64,000 nt of DNA from Rana temporaria (GCF_905171775.1 NC_053501.1:17559754-17623753); one strand, 5' to 3'. Positions 1 to 12,362 are shown, counted from the stretch's first letter. Made by a program: numbers and translations. The notes: generated by a model not told the origin, from the letters alone.

Positions 1-277
1 AACCCCCACGGACGGCGCATGCGCCGTTCAGAAAAAAATTAATTTACGTCGGGTCAAGTAAAATTAACATAAAACACGCCCACATCTTTATCATTTGAAT
101 TCCGCGCCCTTAGGCAGATTTACGCTACGCCGCCGTAACTTTAGAGGCAAGTGCTTTGTGAATACAGCACTTGCCTCTCAAAGTTGCGGCGGCGTAGCGT
201 TACTACGATACTCTATGCCGGACTACAATTACATACGCTACGCCCGCACAACTTTAAGCCGCCGTACGTGAATCTGG

Positions 278-278
<1 letters not shown>
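1..278. mobile_element. Harbinger-like MITE, 3' part (copy A)
   Basis: The right half of the commonest MITE family in this window, cut by the window edge. It shows the family's CpG-rich core (a cggacggcgcatgcgccgtt segment), the closing hairpin of inverted acgccgccgtaac-type arms around an a/t loop, and a terminal gtgaatctggc. Compare the complete copies at 17937-18678 and 55981-56719. Non-coding. Confidence 0.75.

Positions 279-316
<38 letters not shown>
279..316. repeat. (TA)n microsatellite
   Basis: An uninterrupted TA run of about 38 bases starts exactly at the end of the MITE, so it may have grown from the insertion site. Confidence 0.95.
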
Positions 317-318
<2 letters not shown>

Positions 319-860
319 GCAGAGACCCTAGGGAATAAAATAGCAGTCGTCCCAATATGTTATGTCGCACTGTATTTGCGCAACGGTCTTCCAAACACAA
401 TTCCCCCCCCCCCCCCAAACATTATATATATATTTTTTTTAGCAGAGACCCTAGAGAATAAAATAGCGGGTCCTCCCAATTTTTTACGTCACACTGTATT
501 TGCGCAACGGTCTTTCAAATGCAATTTCCCCCCCCCCCAAACATTTTTTTTGACAATAATGCACTTGAATGAATAAAAAAATAAAGAAAAAAGCAGTAAG
601 GTTAGCCCAATCTTTTGTAGAATGTGAAAGATGAAGTTATGCCGAGTAAATGGATACCTAACATGTTGCGCTTTAAAATTGCGCACGCTCGTGGAATAGC
701 GACTCCATAGGCAACACTTTAAAGGTCTTTACAAGTTACCAGTTCAGAGTTACAGAGGAGGTCTAGGGCTAGAATTATTTCTCTCGCTCTAACGACCGCG
801 CTGATACCTCACTTGTGTGGTTTGAGCGCCGTTTACATATGCGTCCGCTTCTGCCTGTAT
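317..860. repeat. Dispersed ranid-type repeat with an internal tandem duplication
   Basis: A block of about 123 bp beginning agcagagaccctag occurs twice in tandem (from 318 and 441), each ending in a C-run. Downstream (about 740-850) the text around agttacagaggaggtctagg matches 6958-7045, so this is an interspersed repeat. Open frames here are short and lie in low-complexity DNA. Confidence 0.65.
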
Positions 861-1425
861 TGCATAGAGAAGCACAGAGACCTAGTGATGATGTCACTGA
901 GTCTAAAATAAGGTAAGTAATGAGCGCCTCTAGGTGCGCGGGAAGGCAGGCAAGGACTGCGGGGGTAAGATCTCACCAATAGAAGTGGCAGGACGGATAG
1001 GACTGTCGCAGGTGACTCCGCCCCCTCCAGACTCCACCTGTAGTTGATAAAAACAATGGTGGCTGATCTGGCTGTGAGAAGCGGACATTTTCCAGCACGC
1101 GGGATATCTTTGTGACCACTGGCCTATAATGGTGGGAGGCGGGGGCTCCATGCCTCTCACACAATGTCTGTTTCTGGATTCCCGCTGGAAGAGTTCACAC
1201 CTGAGAGGGCAAAGGTCACTGGAGGGGGTAGCTCCGCCCCCAGGTGACACCTGTGAGTGACAGGTGGTAAGCACCAAGCTCCGCCTCCTCTGGTCAACTC
1301 CGGATAATACTCTATATGGGAAAAACAGCTGAATCAACATCAACAGTGTGCTTGGAGTGTGAGCTCTGAGGTCCAGCCATGTATAAAGAGGGGAGCGAGG
1401 AGTGAGAGGATTGTAGATCATCCAC
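861..1425. other. GC-richer single-copy-looking segment, no gene assigned
   Basis: No copy is seen elsewhere in the window. It contains several CCGCCCC/CTCCGCCCC boxes and CAGGTG/CACCTG E-boxes, and a TATAAAG at about 1380 just before the satellite. A minus-strand open frame of 163 codons (930-1421) has no recognisable domain and unconvincing composition. It may be regulatory or simply unannotated intron. Confidence 0.35.
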
Positions 1426-4400
1426 TAACCCACTACTAACCATACCACTAACCACCTACTGACCTCACCACTAACCACCTACTGACCTCACCACTAACCA
1501 CCTACTGACCTCACCACTAACCACCTACTGACCTCACCACCAACTACCTACTGACCTCACCACCAACTACCTACTGACCTCACCACCAACTACCTACTGA
1601 CCTCACCACTAACTACCTACTGACCTCACCACCAACTACCTACTGACCTCACCACTAACTACCTACTGACCTCACCGCTAACTACCTACTGACCTCACCA
1701 CTAACTACCTACTGACCTCACCACTAACCCTCTACTGACCTCACCACTAACTACCTACTGACCTCACCACTAACTACCTACTGACCTCACCACTAACTAC
1801 CTACTGACCTCACCGCTAACTACCTACTGACCTCACCGCTAACTACCTACTGACCTCACCACCAACTACCTACTGACCTCACCACCAACTACCTACTGAC
1901 CTCACCACCAACTACCTACTGACCTCACCACTATCTACCTACTGACCTCACCACTAACTACCTACTGACCTCACCACCAACTACCTACTGACCTCACCAC
2001 TATCTACCTACTGACCTCACCACTAACTACCTACTGACCTCACCACCAACTACCTACTGACCTCACCACCAACTACCTACTGACCTCACCACTAACTACC
2101 TACTGACCTCACCACCAACTACCTACTGACCTCACCGCTAACTACCTACTGACCTCACCACTAACTACCTACTGACCTCACCACTAACTACCTACTGACC
2201 TCACCACTAACTACCTACTGACCTCACCACTAACTACCTACTGACCTCACCACCAACTACCTACTGACCTCACCACCAACTACCTACTGACCTCACCACT
2301 ATCTACCTACTGACCTCACCACTAACTACCTACTGACCTCACCACTAACTACCTACTGACCTCACCACTAACTACCTACTGACCTCACCACCAACTACCT
2401 ACTGACCTCACCACCAACTACCTACTGACCTCACCACTATCTACCTACTGACCTCACCACTAACTACCTACTGACCTCACCACTATCTACCTACTGACCT
2501 CACCACCAACTACCTACTGACCTCACCGCTAACTACCTACTGACCTCACCACTAACTACCTACTGACCTCACCACTAACTACCTACTGACCTCACCACCA
2601 ACTACCTACTGACCTCACCACTAACCCTCTACTAACCTTACCACTAACCCTCTACTAACCTTACCATTACCTACCTACTGACCTCACCACTAACTACCTA
2701 CTGACCTCACCACCAACTACCTACTGACCTCACCACTAACTACCTACTGACCTCACCACTAACTACCTACTGACCTCACCACCAACTACCTACTGACCTC
2801 ACCACCAACTACCTACTGACCTCACCACTAACCCTCTACTAACCTTACCACTAACCCTCTACTAACCTTACCATTACCTACCTACTGACCTCACCACTAA
2901 CTACCTACTGACCTCACCACCAACTACCTACTGACCTCCCCACCAACTACCTACTGACCTCACCACTAACTACCTACTGACCTCACCACTAACCCTCTAC
3001 TAACCTTACCACTAACTACCTACTGACCTCACCACCAACTACCTACTGACCTCACCACTATCTACCTACTGACCTCACCACTAACTACCTACTGACCTCA
3101 CCACCAACTACCTACTGACCTCACCACCAACTACCTACTGACCTCACCACTAACTACCTACTGACCTCACCACCAACTACCTACTGACCTCACCGCTAAC
3201 TACCTACTGACCTCACCACTAACTACCTACTGACCTCACCACTAACTACCTACTGACCTCACCACTAACTACCTACTGACCTCACCACCAACTACCTACT
3301 GACCTCACCACCAACTACCTACTGACCTCACCACCAACTACCTACTGACCTCACCACTAACTACCTACTGACCTCACCACCAACTACCTACTGACCTCAC
3401 CACTAACTACCTACTGACCTCACCACTAACTACCTACTGACCTCACCACTAACTACCTACTGACCTCACCACCAACTACCTACTGACCTCACCACTATCT
3501 ACCTACTGACCTCACCACTAACTACCTACTGACCTCACCACTAACTACCTACTGACCTCACCACTAACTACCTACTGACCTCACCACCAACTACCTACTG
3601 ACCTCACCACCAACTACCTACTGACCTCACCACTATCTACCTACTGACCTCACCACTAACTACCTACTGACCTCACCACTATCTACCTACTGACCTCACC
3701 ACCAACTACCTACTGACCTCACCGCTAACTACCTACTGACCTCACCACTAACTACCTACTGACCTCACCACTAACTACCTACTGACCTCACCACCAACTA
3801 CCTACTGACCTCACCACTAACCCTCTACTAACCTTACCACTAACCCTCTACTAACCTTACCATTACCTACCTACTGACCTCACCACTAACTACCTACTGA
3901 CCTCACCACCAACTACCTACTGACCTCACCACTAACTACCTACTGACCTCACCACTAACTACCTACTGACCTCACCACCAACTACCTACTGACCTCACCA
4001 CTAACCCTCTACTAACCTTACCACTAACCCTCTACTAACCTTACCATTACCTACCTACTGACCTCACCACTAACTACCTACTGACCTCACCACCAACTAC
4101 CTACTGACCTCCCCACCAACTACCTACTGACCTCACCACTAACTACCTACTGACCTCACCACTAACCCTCTACTAACCTTACCATCAACTACCTACTGAC
4201 CTCACCACCAACTACCTACTGACCTCACCACTAACCCTCTACTAACACTACCACTAACTACCTACTGACCTCACCACCAACTACCTACTGACCTCACCAC
4301 CAACTACCTACTGACCTCACCACTAACTACCCACTGACCTCACCACTAACCCTCTACTGACCTTACCATCAACTACCTACTGACCTCACCACCAACTACC

Positions 4401-4690
4401 TACTGACCTCACCACCAACTACCTACTGACCTCACCACTAGCTACCTACTGACCTCACCACTATCTACCTACTGACCTCACCACTAACTACCTACTGACC
4501 TCACCACTAACCCTCTACTAACCTTACCATTAACTACCTATGACCTTACAGATAACTACCTACTAACATTGCTACTAACCTTATTATTAACTATCTGCTA
4601 ACTTTACCATTAACTACCTACTGACCTTACCACTAAGAACCTACTAACCTTACTGCTAAGTACCTACTAATCTCAATACTAACTACCTAC
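1426..4690. repeat. 23-bp satellite array, about 140 units
   Basis: The unit is close to ctacctactgacctcacca plus a variable ctaa/ccaa/gctaa/ctatc piece, 23 bp in all. Most of the array is very regular; occasional units carry a ccctctactaacctta variant. The order of variants repeats: the doublet of ccctct units at 2621 recurs at 3817, 1196 bp (52 units) away, with the same flanking variants, so there is higher-order structure. The right end (4530-4690) decays. There are no coding frames of note. Confidence 0.95.
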
Positions 4691-4779
4691 AACCTGTGCC
4701 GTATGTCTGGTCTTTACATTTTCCCCAGTCAGCCTGGACAAAGAGAAGAGCAGTAAAGTACAATCACAGTGTAGCGCCA

Positions 4780-5510
4780 TCGGAAACTTGCATCACCCCA
4801 CTCAGGATACATCACCCCACAGAGGATACATCACCCCACAGAGGATACATCACCCCACTCAGGATACATCATTCCACTGAAGACAATACACCCCACCAAT
4901 CCCACCATTACCCTACAGAGGCCAGATCACCCCACAGAGAATACATCACCCCACCGAAGAGACATTACTCCACTGGGAAGACATTACTCCACTGAGGACA
5001 AATCACCCTACTGGGGGGACATCACCCCACCGAGCACACATCACTCTACTGGGGAGACATCATTCCACTGAAGACAATACACCGCACCAATGTCACATCA
5101 CCCCACTAAGGACACATCACCCCACTGGGGAGACATCACCCCACTACTGAGGACACATTACCCCACTGGGGACACATCACCCCACTGAGGACACATCACT
5201 CCAATGACTCTTCATCCCTCTGAGGATACATCACCCCACCAATGCCACATTACCCTACAGAGGCCACATCACCCCTTTGAGGCCACATCACCCCTTTGAG
5301 GCCACATTTCCACACTGTGTACTTCAAACGTAAATGTTGAAATGGCTGTGCATCAAAGTGGGTGTTGTAGTGACCATGGAGGCCACATCACCCCATGGAG
5401 GCCACATCACCCCATGGAGGCCACTTCACCCCACAGAGGTCACATCACCCCATGGAGGCCACATCTCCCCACGGAAGCCACATCACCCCACCAAGTTCAC
5501 GTGGCAAAGA
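4780..5510. repeat. Degenerate ~19-bp tandem array
   Basis: Imperfect units of the type catcaccccactgaggaca follow the satellite directly. Open frames of 78-99 codons on the plus strand are by-products of the repeat (they read ITPWRPHHP-like runs) and are not genes. Confidence 0.85.
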
Positions 5511-5914
5511 CGCATATCATACCCTGGACGTTGGTGTCCTCGGTATACTCAGCACACATCATCATCCTAACACTTTACTGTCAGTGTGCCAACCCATCAC
5601 ACACCCCCGAGAAAACCCAAACAATGTCTGCGGAATAGAGCCGGAGGATATATAATTACCACCTGATTCATAGCGTTATATGTGATCAGAACACGTATTC
5701 ACATGTACATACACCGCATGAGCCAAGATCATCAATCAGTGACATTCATAAGGGAAAATAATGAGAAGTGATGTCACAGGTGTTGGATATACCATCACGG
5801 TGTATGACAAGTTTTGGTTAAAGCCCTGATTGGCTGTTATAGGTTCCTATAGACAGCGTTAGTAAATAAGCCCCATAGCATCACCCCCAGTACATAAATG
5901 ATACATTGTATTAC
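5511..5914. other. Putative intron sequence, no feature seen
   Basis: AT-balanced non-repetitive DNA immediately downstream (on the minus strand) of the 5915-6017 exon. I see no further exon with good splice sites here. Confidence 0.4.
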
Positions 5915-6017
5915 CTGATCGGAATCTCATGGCTTCTCTCTGGTCTGTAGATCTCTGTAGAGTGAATGTCCACAAAGTGGTCAATGGGCTCCAGACCCCC
6001 GAGACCTCCTCCCCCTC
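5915..6017 (-). CDS. Exon 4 (as seen) of an unnamed WVxF-motif gene
   Basis: On the minus strand this 103-nt segment is preceded by a pyrimidine-containing acceptor ending tgtacatag and followed by the donor cag|gtaata. It starts in phase 1 and ends after two bases of a codon. The frame reads a short Gly run, then LGGLEPIDHFVDIHSTEIYR and PERSHEIPI. One alternative frame meets TGA in the exon and the other meets TAG at the acceptor. Phase 1 matches the end of the 12363-12533 exon, so the join makes a Gly codon. The Gly-rich start is encoded by G-runs, so the exact acceptor is less certain than the donor. I do not recognise the protein. The next exon must lie beyond the window or was missed. 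Confidence 0.6.
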
Positions 6018-6500
6018 CTATGTACAGTACTAAAGAGGGCTCTGACCCCTCACCCGCAGGAGACCCCCCCCCCCCACCCCAGACCCCTCCCCCCCCCCTG
6101 CACAATGCACACAGCTGGGTTATCACTTATCACATACAGCACAATGAGACCCCCAACCTGGTGGGACATCTTATGGGTCACCTCTGCCAACCATAAATGT
6201 AATCACTTTCATTTTATATATAAATAAATGAAATCCCACAAATTCCCCTGAATGTTGAATGAACGAGCTAAGCAGGTATCTGCATAACACAGACATAACA
6301 CCCTTCACCCCAACCCACAGAAACTACTGCTATGTAAATCCCAACTTTCCAAAAGAGCCTCGGGGGATGGTGGCTGCAGGGATTTTAAAGCAGGTGAAGT
6401 TTCTTCGAAAATTCACTTTTTCCTATTAAAAGCCATAAATGATGAGCCGGCAGGGGAACGGTCATTTATCAGCCAATGGTATTTCTTTCCTTTCCTTTAT
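6018..6500. other. Putative intron; C-runs and a possibly conserved non-coding stretch
   Basis: Two C-runs (6066-6075, 6089-6098) are followed by non-repetitive sequence. The piece at 6370-6480 (ending near gccaatggtatttc) has the balanced, motif-like texture of conserved non-coding DNA, but I cannot test this. Confidence 0.3.
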
Positions 6501-6627
6501 AAATGTCGCTTTTGCTGTAGTACTTTTTTCAGGTGTTTTTTAATGTATTTTTGATGCATTACAATTGCGTGTTCAATGTGTTTCAGTGCGTTTTTGGTGT
6601 GTTCCAGTGTATTTTTGATGTGTTTTA

Positions 6628-7434
6628 GGGCCAGTTCACACCATAGAAACGCAGTCCAGATGCATTCCGGATGCTTTTCTACATGCGTGTTTTTGTTGCA
6701 TTTTTGGTGCGTTTTTAATGCAGTCCAGTGCAATTTTTTCCCTCTTTTTTCTTAACCTTAAATAAGGACATGCATTTTTGTTGCGTTCCGGTGCATTCCA
6801 GTGATGCGTTTTACATCGTTCCAATACAGTCTATTTCCGGAAAAATGAAGCATGTTCTACTTTTTTTCTGGAACTGGAACTCACTGGGACTATGCCTTTT
6901 AAAACAATATAATCTGCGTTTTTTATGCAGAAAAAAAAAAGTAACAGGTTACCTGTTTAGAATTACAGAGGAGGTCTTGGGCTAGAATGGTTGCCCTCGC
7001 TCTAACGTTCGCGGTGATACATGACATGTGTGGTTTGAACGCCATTTTTTTTTTTTTTTATTGTTTATTTTCTTAGAATTTTTTTATTTTTACACTTTCC
7101 CTTATATATAAAAAACATTATTTGATCACTTTTATTCCTATTACAAGGAATGTAAAAATCTCTTGTAATAGGAATAGTGCATGACAGGTCCTCTTTATGG
7201 AGAGATGTGCAGTCAGTTTCAGTGTGTTCCCTGCAACTGACTGTACCGGAACACTGTAAAACACACTGGAACGCACCAAAAACACACTGGAACACACACG
7301 TCCTTACTTAAGGTTAAGAAAAACTAGAGGGGAAAAAATGCACCAAAAACACATCAAACGTTAGAAAAGCGCATGCAGAAAAGCATCTGTAACGCATCCA
7401 GACTGCGTTTCTATGGTGTGAAGTAAACTGGCCC
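6628..7434. mobile_element. MITE with gggccagttcacaccatag inverted ends
   Basis: The left end gggccagttcacaccatag is matched inverted at 7412-7434 (ctatggtgtgaa...actggccc). The subterminal parts (acgcagtcc.gatgc) also match inverted. The interior 6955-7225 holds a dispersed repeat shared with 740-850. A flanking TTA on the left against TTC on the right suggests a worn 3-bp target duplication. Confidence 0.7.
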
Positions 7435-7497
7435 TTCTACTTTTTTTTCTGGAACGCACTGGAGCTGCAAGCACTGGTGAACTATGCCATTGGAAAC

Positions 7498-7966
7498 TAC
7501 CATATTAATCGGCGTATAGCGCGCACCCCTAAAGTGGACCCGCATTCCTGTAAAAAAAAAAAGATTTTAGTACTTACAGTTTTGGTGTCTTGCGCGGCGT
7601 CCATCGGCAGCCTCGTCGGGTCCGGTGTCCGTCTGCGGCTTCGGTGGTGTCCTCCTCGTCGGGTCCGGCGTCCTTCTGCGGTGTCCTCCCCGCTCGATCC
7701 CCGCTTTGCGCGCGAATATACAGAGCGCAGTACACTTGTGTATAGTCGGGCAGGCTCGGCTCCTCTCGCGGTCACATCCTGTGCGTCCTGTACGTCCAGG
7801 ACGTGACTGCGAGAGGAGCCGAGCCTGCCCGACTATACACGGTATATGCCGGCGCAGTCATTCAAAATTGGCGCGGGAAGTGGGTATCGGCGTATATCGC
7901 GCACCCACGATTTTGCCCTGAATTTCAGGGCAAAAAAGTGCGCGGTATACGCCGATAAATACGGTA
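7498..7966. mobile_element. DNA transposon derivative with taccgtatttatcggcgtat ends (copy 1)
   Basis: The ends read taccatattaatcggcgtat and, inverted, atacgccgataaatacggta. The interior has GC-rich tandem gtccgtctgcggcttc-like units and a central inverted repeat (ggcaggctcggctcctctcg against its complement at 7811-7830). Two more copies lie at 38819-39328 and 46420-46927. Open frames on both strands come from the GC-rich tandem units. Confidence 0.8.
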
Positions 7967-8261
7967 TATAACCTCATTTCCATTGCGTTTTTGATGCAGA
8001 AAAACATGTGGGCTGCATGTGGTGTGAACACTGAGCTGCGGGAATGAAGCTGCGCGACTTCAGCTGAACTCGCGCGATTTCACTCCCGCATGTCAGTCAC
8101 GGTTTCGGCTGCGATTTCAGAGACATCCGTGCAGGTTTCTGTAAATCGCAGCCCGAAATCGCAAAAAGTAGCACAGAAACGACTTTTTGAAATCGGTGCA
8201 TCGTCGCAGATGCAACGTCGCACCGTTTAGGATGGTGCCATTGACGCCGATTTGACAGTGT
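7967..8261. repeat. Probable MITE remnant (ends in gtgtgaaccaggg)
   Basis: Runs of aaatcgcag/ctgcgattt inverted pieces and the closing gacagtgtgaaccaggg resemble another short inverted-repeat family. The left end is not clear. Confidence 0.45.
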
Positions 8262-8430
8262 GAACCAGGGCTTGGAGTGTATGACCTGGTGCAGCTCTAT
8301 AAGGAAACCAATCAGCTTCCAGGTTTTATTTTCAAAGCTTAATTGAAGAATCTGAAGTTAGAAGCTGATTGGCTCCCATGCACAGCTGCACCAGATTTTT
8401 CTCTCTACAGTTCTAGTAAATCCCCCCCAC
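8262..8430. repeat. Palindromic dispersed repeat (gctgattggctnccatgcacagctgcaccagat)
   Basis: The two halves are near-inverse (acctggtgcagctc... / ...cagctgcaccagat). A partial second copy is at 12005-12086. A related 'tagtaaatc' repeat is at 48359-48590. I recall this as common in frogs. Confidence 0.65.
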
Positions 8431-8481
8431 AGTACGGGGTTTTTTATTTTGCACGACAAGCACCTTTCATCAAAGGGGTTA

Positions 8482-8856
8482 GGCCCCATGCACACGAGAC
8501 GCTGCTAAACTCGAGTTCAGGGGCATTTGGGCATTCTTTTCAACTGCCCCTGAACACATTTAATGTTATCCTATGTGTCCATGCACACAATCACGTTTTT
8601 TGGCGTTTTAAAGCAGTTGGGTTTATGTCCGTTTTTTCAGACGCAAAATTTTGGGTTCAGAAGCGTTTTATTTTTGCGTTTTAAACTTTGGGAGGGTCTA
8701 CAATGTCTTTGAGATTTGCAAACGCGGTAAAACGCCGCTAATCGCGGCAAAACACTGTGCAATTCGCGGCAAAAACGGGCGTTTTAAATGCCGGTTTTTG
8801 CCTTTGAAAACGTGAGTTTAGAGGTGTTTGTAATTGCTTCTCGTGTGCATGGGGCC
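8482..8856. mobile_element. Harbinger-like MITE with TTA target duplication
   Basis: Terminal inverted repeats ggccccatgcacacgaga / tctcgtgtgcatggggcc are flanked by TTA at 8479-8481 and 8857-8859. The interior is rich in gcgttttt/aaaaacgc inverted pieces and has no coding capacity. Confidence 0.85.
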
Positions 8857-9560
8857 TTACTCTTGCGTTGCTAAGCGCTTCGTAATCGCCCGTATAGTTT
8901 GCTGTCAGTTTCACGCGGTGGAGTATTCCGGTTCGAATGTTCCCGCAAAAGGATTTTCCACCATGACTGAGACGGTTAACGCTTCTTCCCTAATAAATAA
9001 TGACAAAGTGACCTGAAATCCTGCTGGCGCGGTGACCGATCTCCCAGCATGCTCTCCTCGGTCGGGTATCCTGGCAGCGGGCTCACCCAGCATAGCGGCA
9101 GGATTTCAGGCAGATCCAGCTGGAGTCCCTGACAAAACACATTGTTGGTGGGAGAAGGGGCCATCACCCAGGAAACCGTCCCCCTCCCCACCGCCCGTGC
9201 CACGCCATGCCCAGGGCTGGCCCCCACCAACTCCAGGGGCCCGGGAGGAAGGGGGGGCAATACCAGCCCACCGAATACACAGAGCGTCTCCGGGCACGGC
9301 GGGCGATGCAACAACCGCCATAGAAATTCAGCTTCCATCAGGGTCACCTGCTTACCGCAGAGTCTGCCGACTCAATCCCTGTGTATTAGGCCGAGTGATT
9401 GGTAAATACAAAAGATAAAAAAGTAACAAAAGAGAAAGAAAAGAAAGTAACAAAAGAGAAACATTGTTCTTCCTTTTCAGTTGTTTTTATAAAAACACAG
9501 AGCATTGTTTGTAAAGTGCAGACACCCACCTAGGGAGCGCAGACGAGATCCGTGTAAACA
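8857..9560. other. Unassigned segment with a hairpin at 9013-9100
   Basis: The inverted pair ctgaaatcctgc / gcaggatttcag lies about 75 bp apart. Around it is GC-rich DNA with overlapping open frames on both strands (9032-9418 plus, 8976-9347 minus) and no recognisable motif. I do not call a gene. Confidence 0.35.
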
Positions 9561-9614
9561 CGTTACAGATAAAATAACAAACAGCAGGGGGCGCACGGTA
9601 AATATTTTCTCTAA

Positions 9615-10260
9615 TTAAAGAGGAACTCCACCCTTCCCTGCTAATATTTTACTTATGCTTGTGTATAGAAATGGAAATGGAAAAAACAAACAAAAACGTA
9701 GTAATCCATGGAGTCTAGCTTTGCCTCTTCGAGCCCAATGTTATTTCTCCAGGCTCTGCTCCTGCGGGTCTCTGCCAGCCTATAGGACTTTACAAGACTT
9801 GTGTCGTGTCTGCGCATGCGTGGGGTTTAAGGGCAATTAAAGTTTGTTTTTGTTTGTTTTTGTTTTTTAAACAAACATGTCACACTTATCTCATCTGTGC
9901 AGTTGGTTTTGCACAGAGTGGCCCCGATCCTCCTCTTCTGGGGTCCCTCAGAGGCACTCTTCTTCTTAAGTGCCCCGTTGGAGAGCCGCTGTCCCTTGGG
10001 GCACTCACGCGGGCACGCTCAAGTGTCCAGCTGCTGCATCTATTGACACAGACAGCAAGACTCGGCCCCGCCCCCACATCGTTGGATTTGATTGACAGCA
10101 GCGGGAGCCAATGGCTGCGCTGCTATGGACCCAATCAGGACCCAAGACACCGGCTGGTGTGCTGGAAAGACCGGGTTCAGGTAAGTAAAAGTGGGGCTCG
10201 GGGGGGCAGCTGCATCACAGAATGCATTAAGGTGAAAAACCTTGAGGGTTTATAACCCCT
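9615..10260. repeat. Dispersed ranid-type repeat
   Basis: Begins aaagaggaactccaccctt, continues through ttgacagcagcgggagccaatgg and ends gagggtttataaccccttcaa. A related piece (gggagccaatggcg) recurs at 57950. Recognised from memory as a frequent frog repeat; the class is unknown to me. Confidence 0.6.
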
Positions 10261-11190
10261 TCAACTGAGATTTAATGGCGGCCGGTGCTAAACTTTGGGG
10301 GGGGGGCAGTAATCTCCCCCCCCCCAGTCCGCACTCACCACTCCACGGTCCCTCCACGGCTTCCTCGACTTCTCCTCCCTGCCAACACGATCCGCCTCCT
10401 GTCCTGATTTGCCGGGAGGAGAAACCGGAAGACAATAGCGAATATTGATTTGCTATTGTCACAAGTGGGTGGGCTCGCTGCGCCCCCAAGCCCAACCTTT
10501 TTCAAGCCATTTAGAGCCTCAGGCTCTAATAACGTGCTTGAAAAGGAAATAAAATAACTCATACAAAACGTATGAGTCCCGTGCTCTCGCATGCTGCAAA
10601 CCAAACGCGGACACGCCCAACCCCCCCACCATCACCATCCACACACACAGTTTTTCTACCCATAAACCATACTAAACCCCTGTGCACAGTGCTGGGACAA
10701 GGTCATCTAGAGCCCAGGGTGAACATGCCAAACTGCGCCCCCCCCCCCCCCCCCCTCAAAGATGCATGAGCATTATGGGTCAGCAAAACTCCCAAGTGCT
10801 AAAAACTGAGAATCTTTATAATTACACCTAAGAAAAATCCCCCCCCCCCCCCCCCCCGAGTACAAATGACGTATTTTTTGTTTTAACCCAGTAAAAAACA
10901 TTCGATCAGCACAAGAAATAGCTCAACAACATTCGCTTTTTTTTTTTGCAGAGAATGAATGTACATGCACTTTCACCGGGCGAATATCTGAGGATTTTTT
11001 TTTTATTATTAATAGACCACATGGGGGAGTCTATTCTTTTTTAAAGAAAGTTGAGAAGCGGGGGGAGGGGGTGTTCTGCTGTCGGAAATGACATCTTACA
11101 TTAAATTGAGAAGCTGGGGGTGCTGACTTCTTACCTCTTCTCCCATGCAGCCAGTGAGTTGAGAAGCGGGGTGAGGGGGCGAAAATGACT
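10261..11190. repeat. Repeat fragments with long C- and G-runs
   Basis: Runs of C at 10739-10755 and 10840-10857, and repeated 'ttgagaagcggggg' words at 11050-11190 that recur at 16590-16680. The open frames here contain homopolymers and are not credible. Confidence 0.5.
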
Positions 11191-11198
11191 TCTCACCA

Positions 11199-11294
11199 GG
11201 CCCGGCCTCTAGTAATTTGGGGGGCCCTTTGCAGCTTTGCGGGGCCCTAAGCAGCTTGCACAGTGAGCCTATAGGGCGGATCGGCCCTGCACAC
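11199..11294. mobile_element. Short hAT-like MITE fragment
   Basis: Ends caggcccggcc and cggccctg fit the CAGGGCCG/CGGCCCTG terminal type seen intact at 18773-20084 and 22347-22617, but no matching 8-bp duplication is visible. Confidence 0.45.
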
Positions 11295-11295
11295 A

Positions 11296-11583
11296 GGCAT
11301 ACCCCACTTTTAAGTACACAACGGGACCAGAGCATGTATGTAAAACGAAAATGTCTAGGGTGTGGTGGGGGGTCAGGAGCTGTAGTTGAGGTCTCAGGGG
11401 CTGTAGTGGGGGTGTCGGGGGCACACTGGAACAGAGCAGGCTATGCTCTCGAAGCTTCAGCTCCTTCTACTGTGGCTGCAAAATGTCTGTACAGTACTTG
11501 TAAGGCACTTCACATACACTCGTATGTATGCCCCTACTCACGAGTGTACGTAAAGTGAGTGTACTTAACGTGGGGTATGCCTG
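11296..11583. mobile_element. MITE with ggcataccccac inverted ends
   Basis: The left caggcataccccacttttaa is matched inverted by acttaacgtggggtatgcctg at 11563-11583. The interior includes tandem ggggtgtagtggggg-like words. Non-coding. Confidence 0.65.
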
Positions 11584-11588
11584 TATAT

Positions 11589-11591
<3 letters not shown>

Positions 11592-11620
<29 letters not shown>
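11592..11620. repeat. (AC)n microsatellite
   Basis: About 14 uninterrupted AC units directly after the MITE end. Confidence 0.95.
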
Positions 11621-11623
<3 letters not shown>

Positions 11624-12362
11624 TTTGAGCTTTGGGTGTGCACCCTAATGCCATGGTCTGTGCACACCTATGGCCTAGGCTTATGACATCATGCACAGCT
11701 GTCTCTCACTCTAGTGAGTGTTTACCAGAAAGGGAGGGGGGATGGGTCATAAGAGGGCCAATGAGAGCTGCAGAGCTGGAGGTGTGCCCCTGTGTGTCTG
11801 TAAATCCAGGAAGTGAACAGGCAGCAGCTCCAGCTGCCCACAGTTAAAATGGTTGCAGCCAGACTCAGTGGAGGGAGATTTCTGCAGCATATTTGGCAAG
11901 TACAGAATTGCAGTATATATAAAATAATATGCAAAGTGGTTGGAGGGAAGCTCCAGAATGGCAAAGATGTTTTTATTACAAATTACGTGAGCAGGCTGCA
12001 GTTCCTCTTGAAGTTATAAGCTGATTGGCTACCATGCACAGCTGCACCAGATTCTGAGTGTTCCAGTTTTAGTAAATCTCCCCCATTGTGTCCCTTTAAT
12101 GATTTAAGATTTCATGATATTGACTAATTCTGTGAAGAATCATTCGATGAGATCATTACACCTATTGCCACCATCAGAGGCATGTCTATAAAATGAAATA
12201 TTGTATCCATCTTATGATTGTATCTGATGTGTGTGCTCCGCTATACAATCCCAGTTAGGATGGATGGGGCATGCTGGGACTTGTAGTTCCCAAGCCATCG
12301 TGGTCACCCCAGGCTTTCAGCTACTGGTGTCTGTTTCTGGCACAATGCATTTAGTCCCTTAC
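11621..12362. other. Putative intron; partial dispersed repeat at 12005-12086
   Basis: Apart from the partial palindromic repeat (gctgattggctaccatgcac), I see no feature. It lies downstream of exon 12363-12533 on the minus strand. Confidence 0.4.

Noticed and set aside
930..1421. 163-codon minus-strand open frame
   Set aside because: No splice or start context, no recognisable motif, and irregular composition; it ends at the satellite edge.
1426..4690. Telomere-like reading of the satellite (ctaaccc words)
   Set aside because: The unit is 23 bp and only occasional variants contain ctaaccct; no run of the vertebrate hexamer exists.
7477..7921. Overlapping Arg/Pro/Ser-rich frames on both strands
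   Set aside because: They lie wholly inside the taccgtatttatcggcg element and recur in its other copies as GC-rich tandem units.
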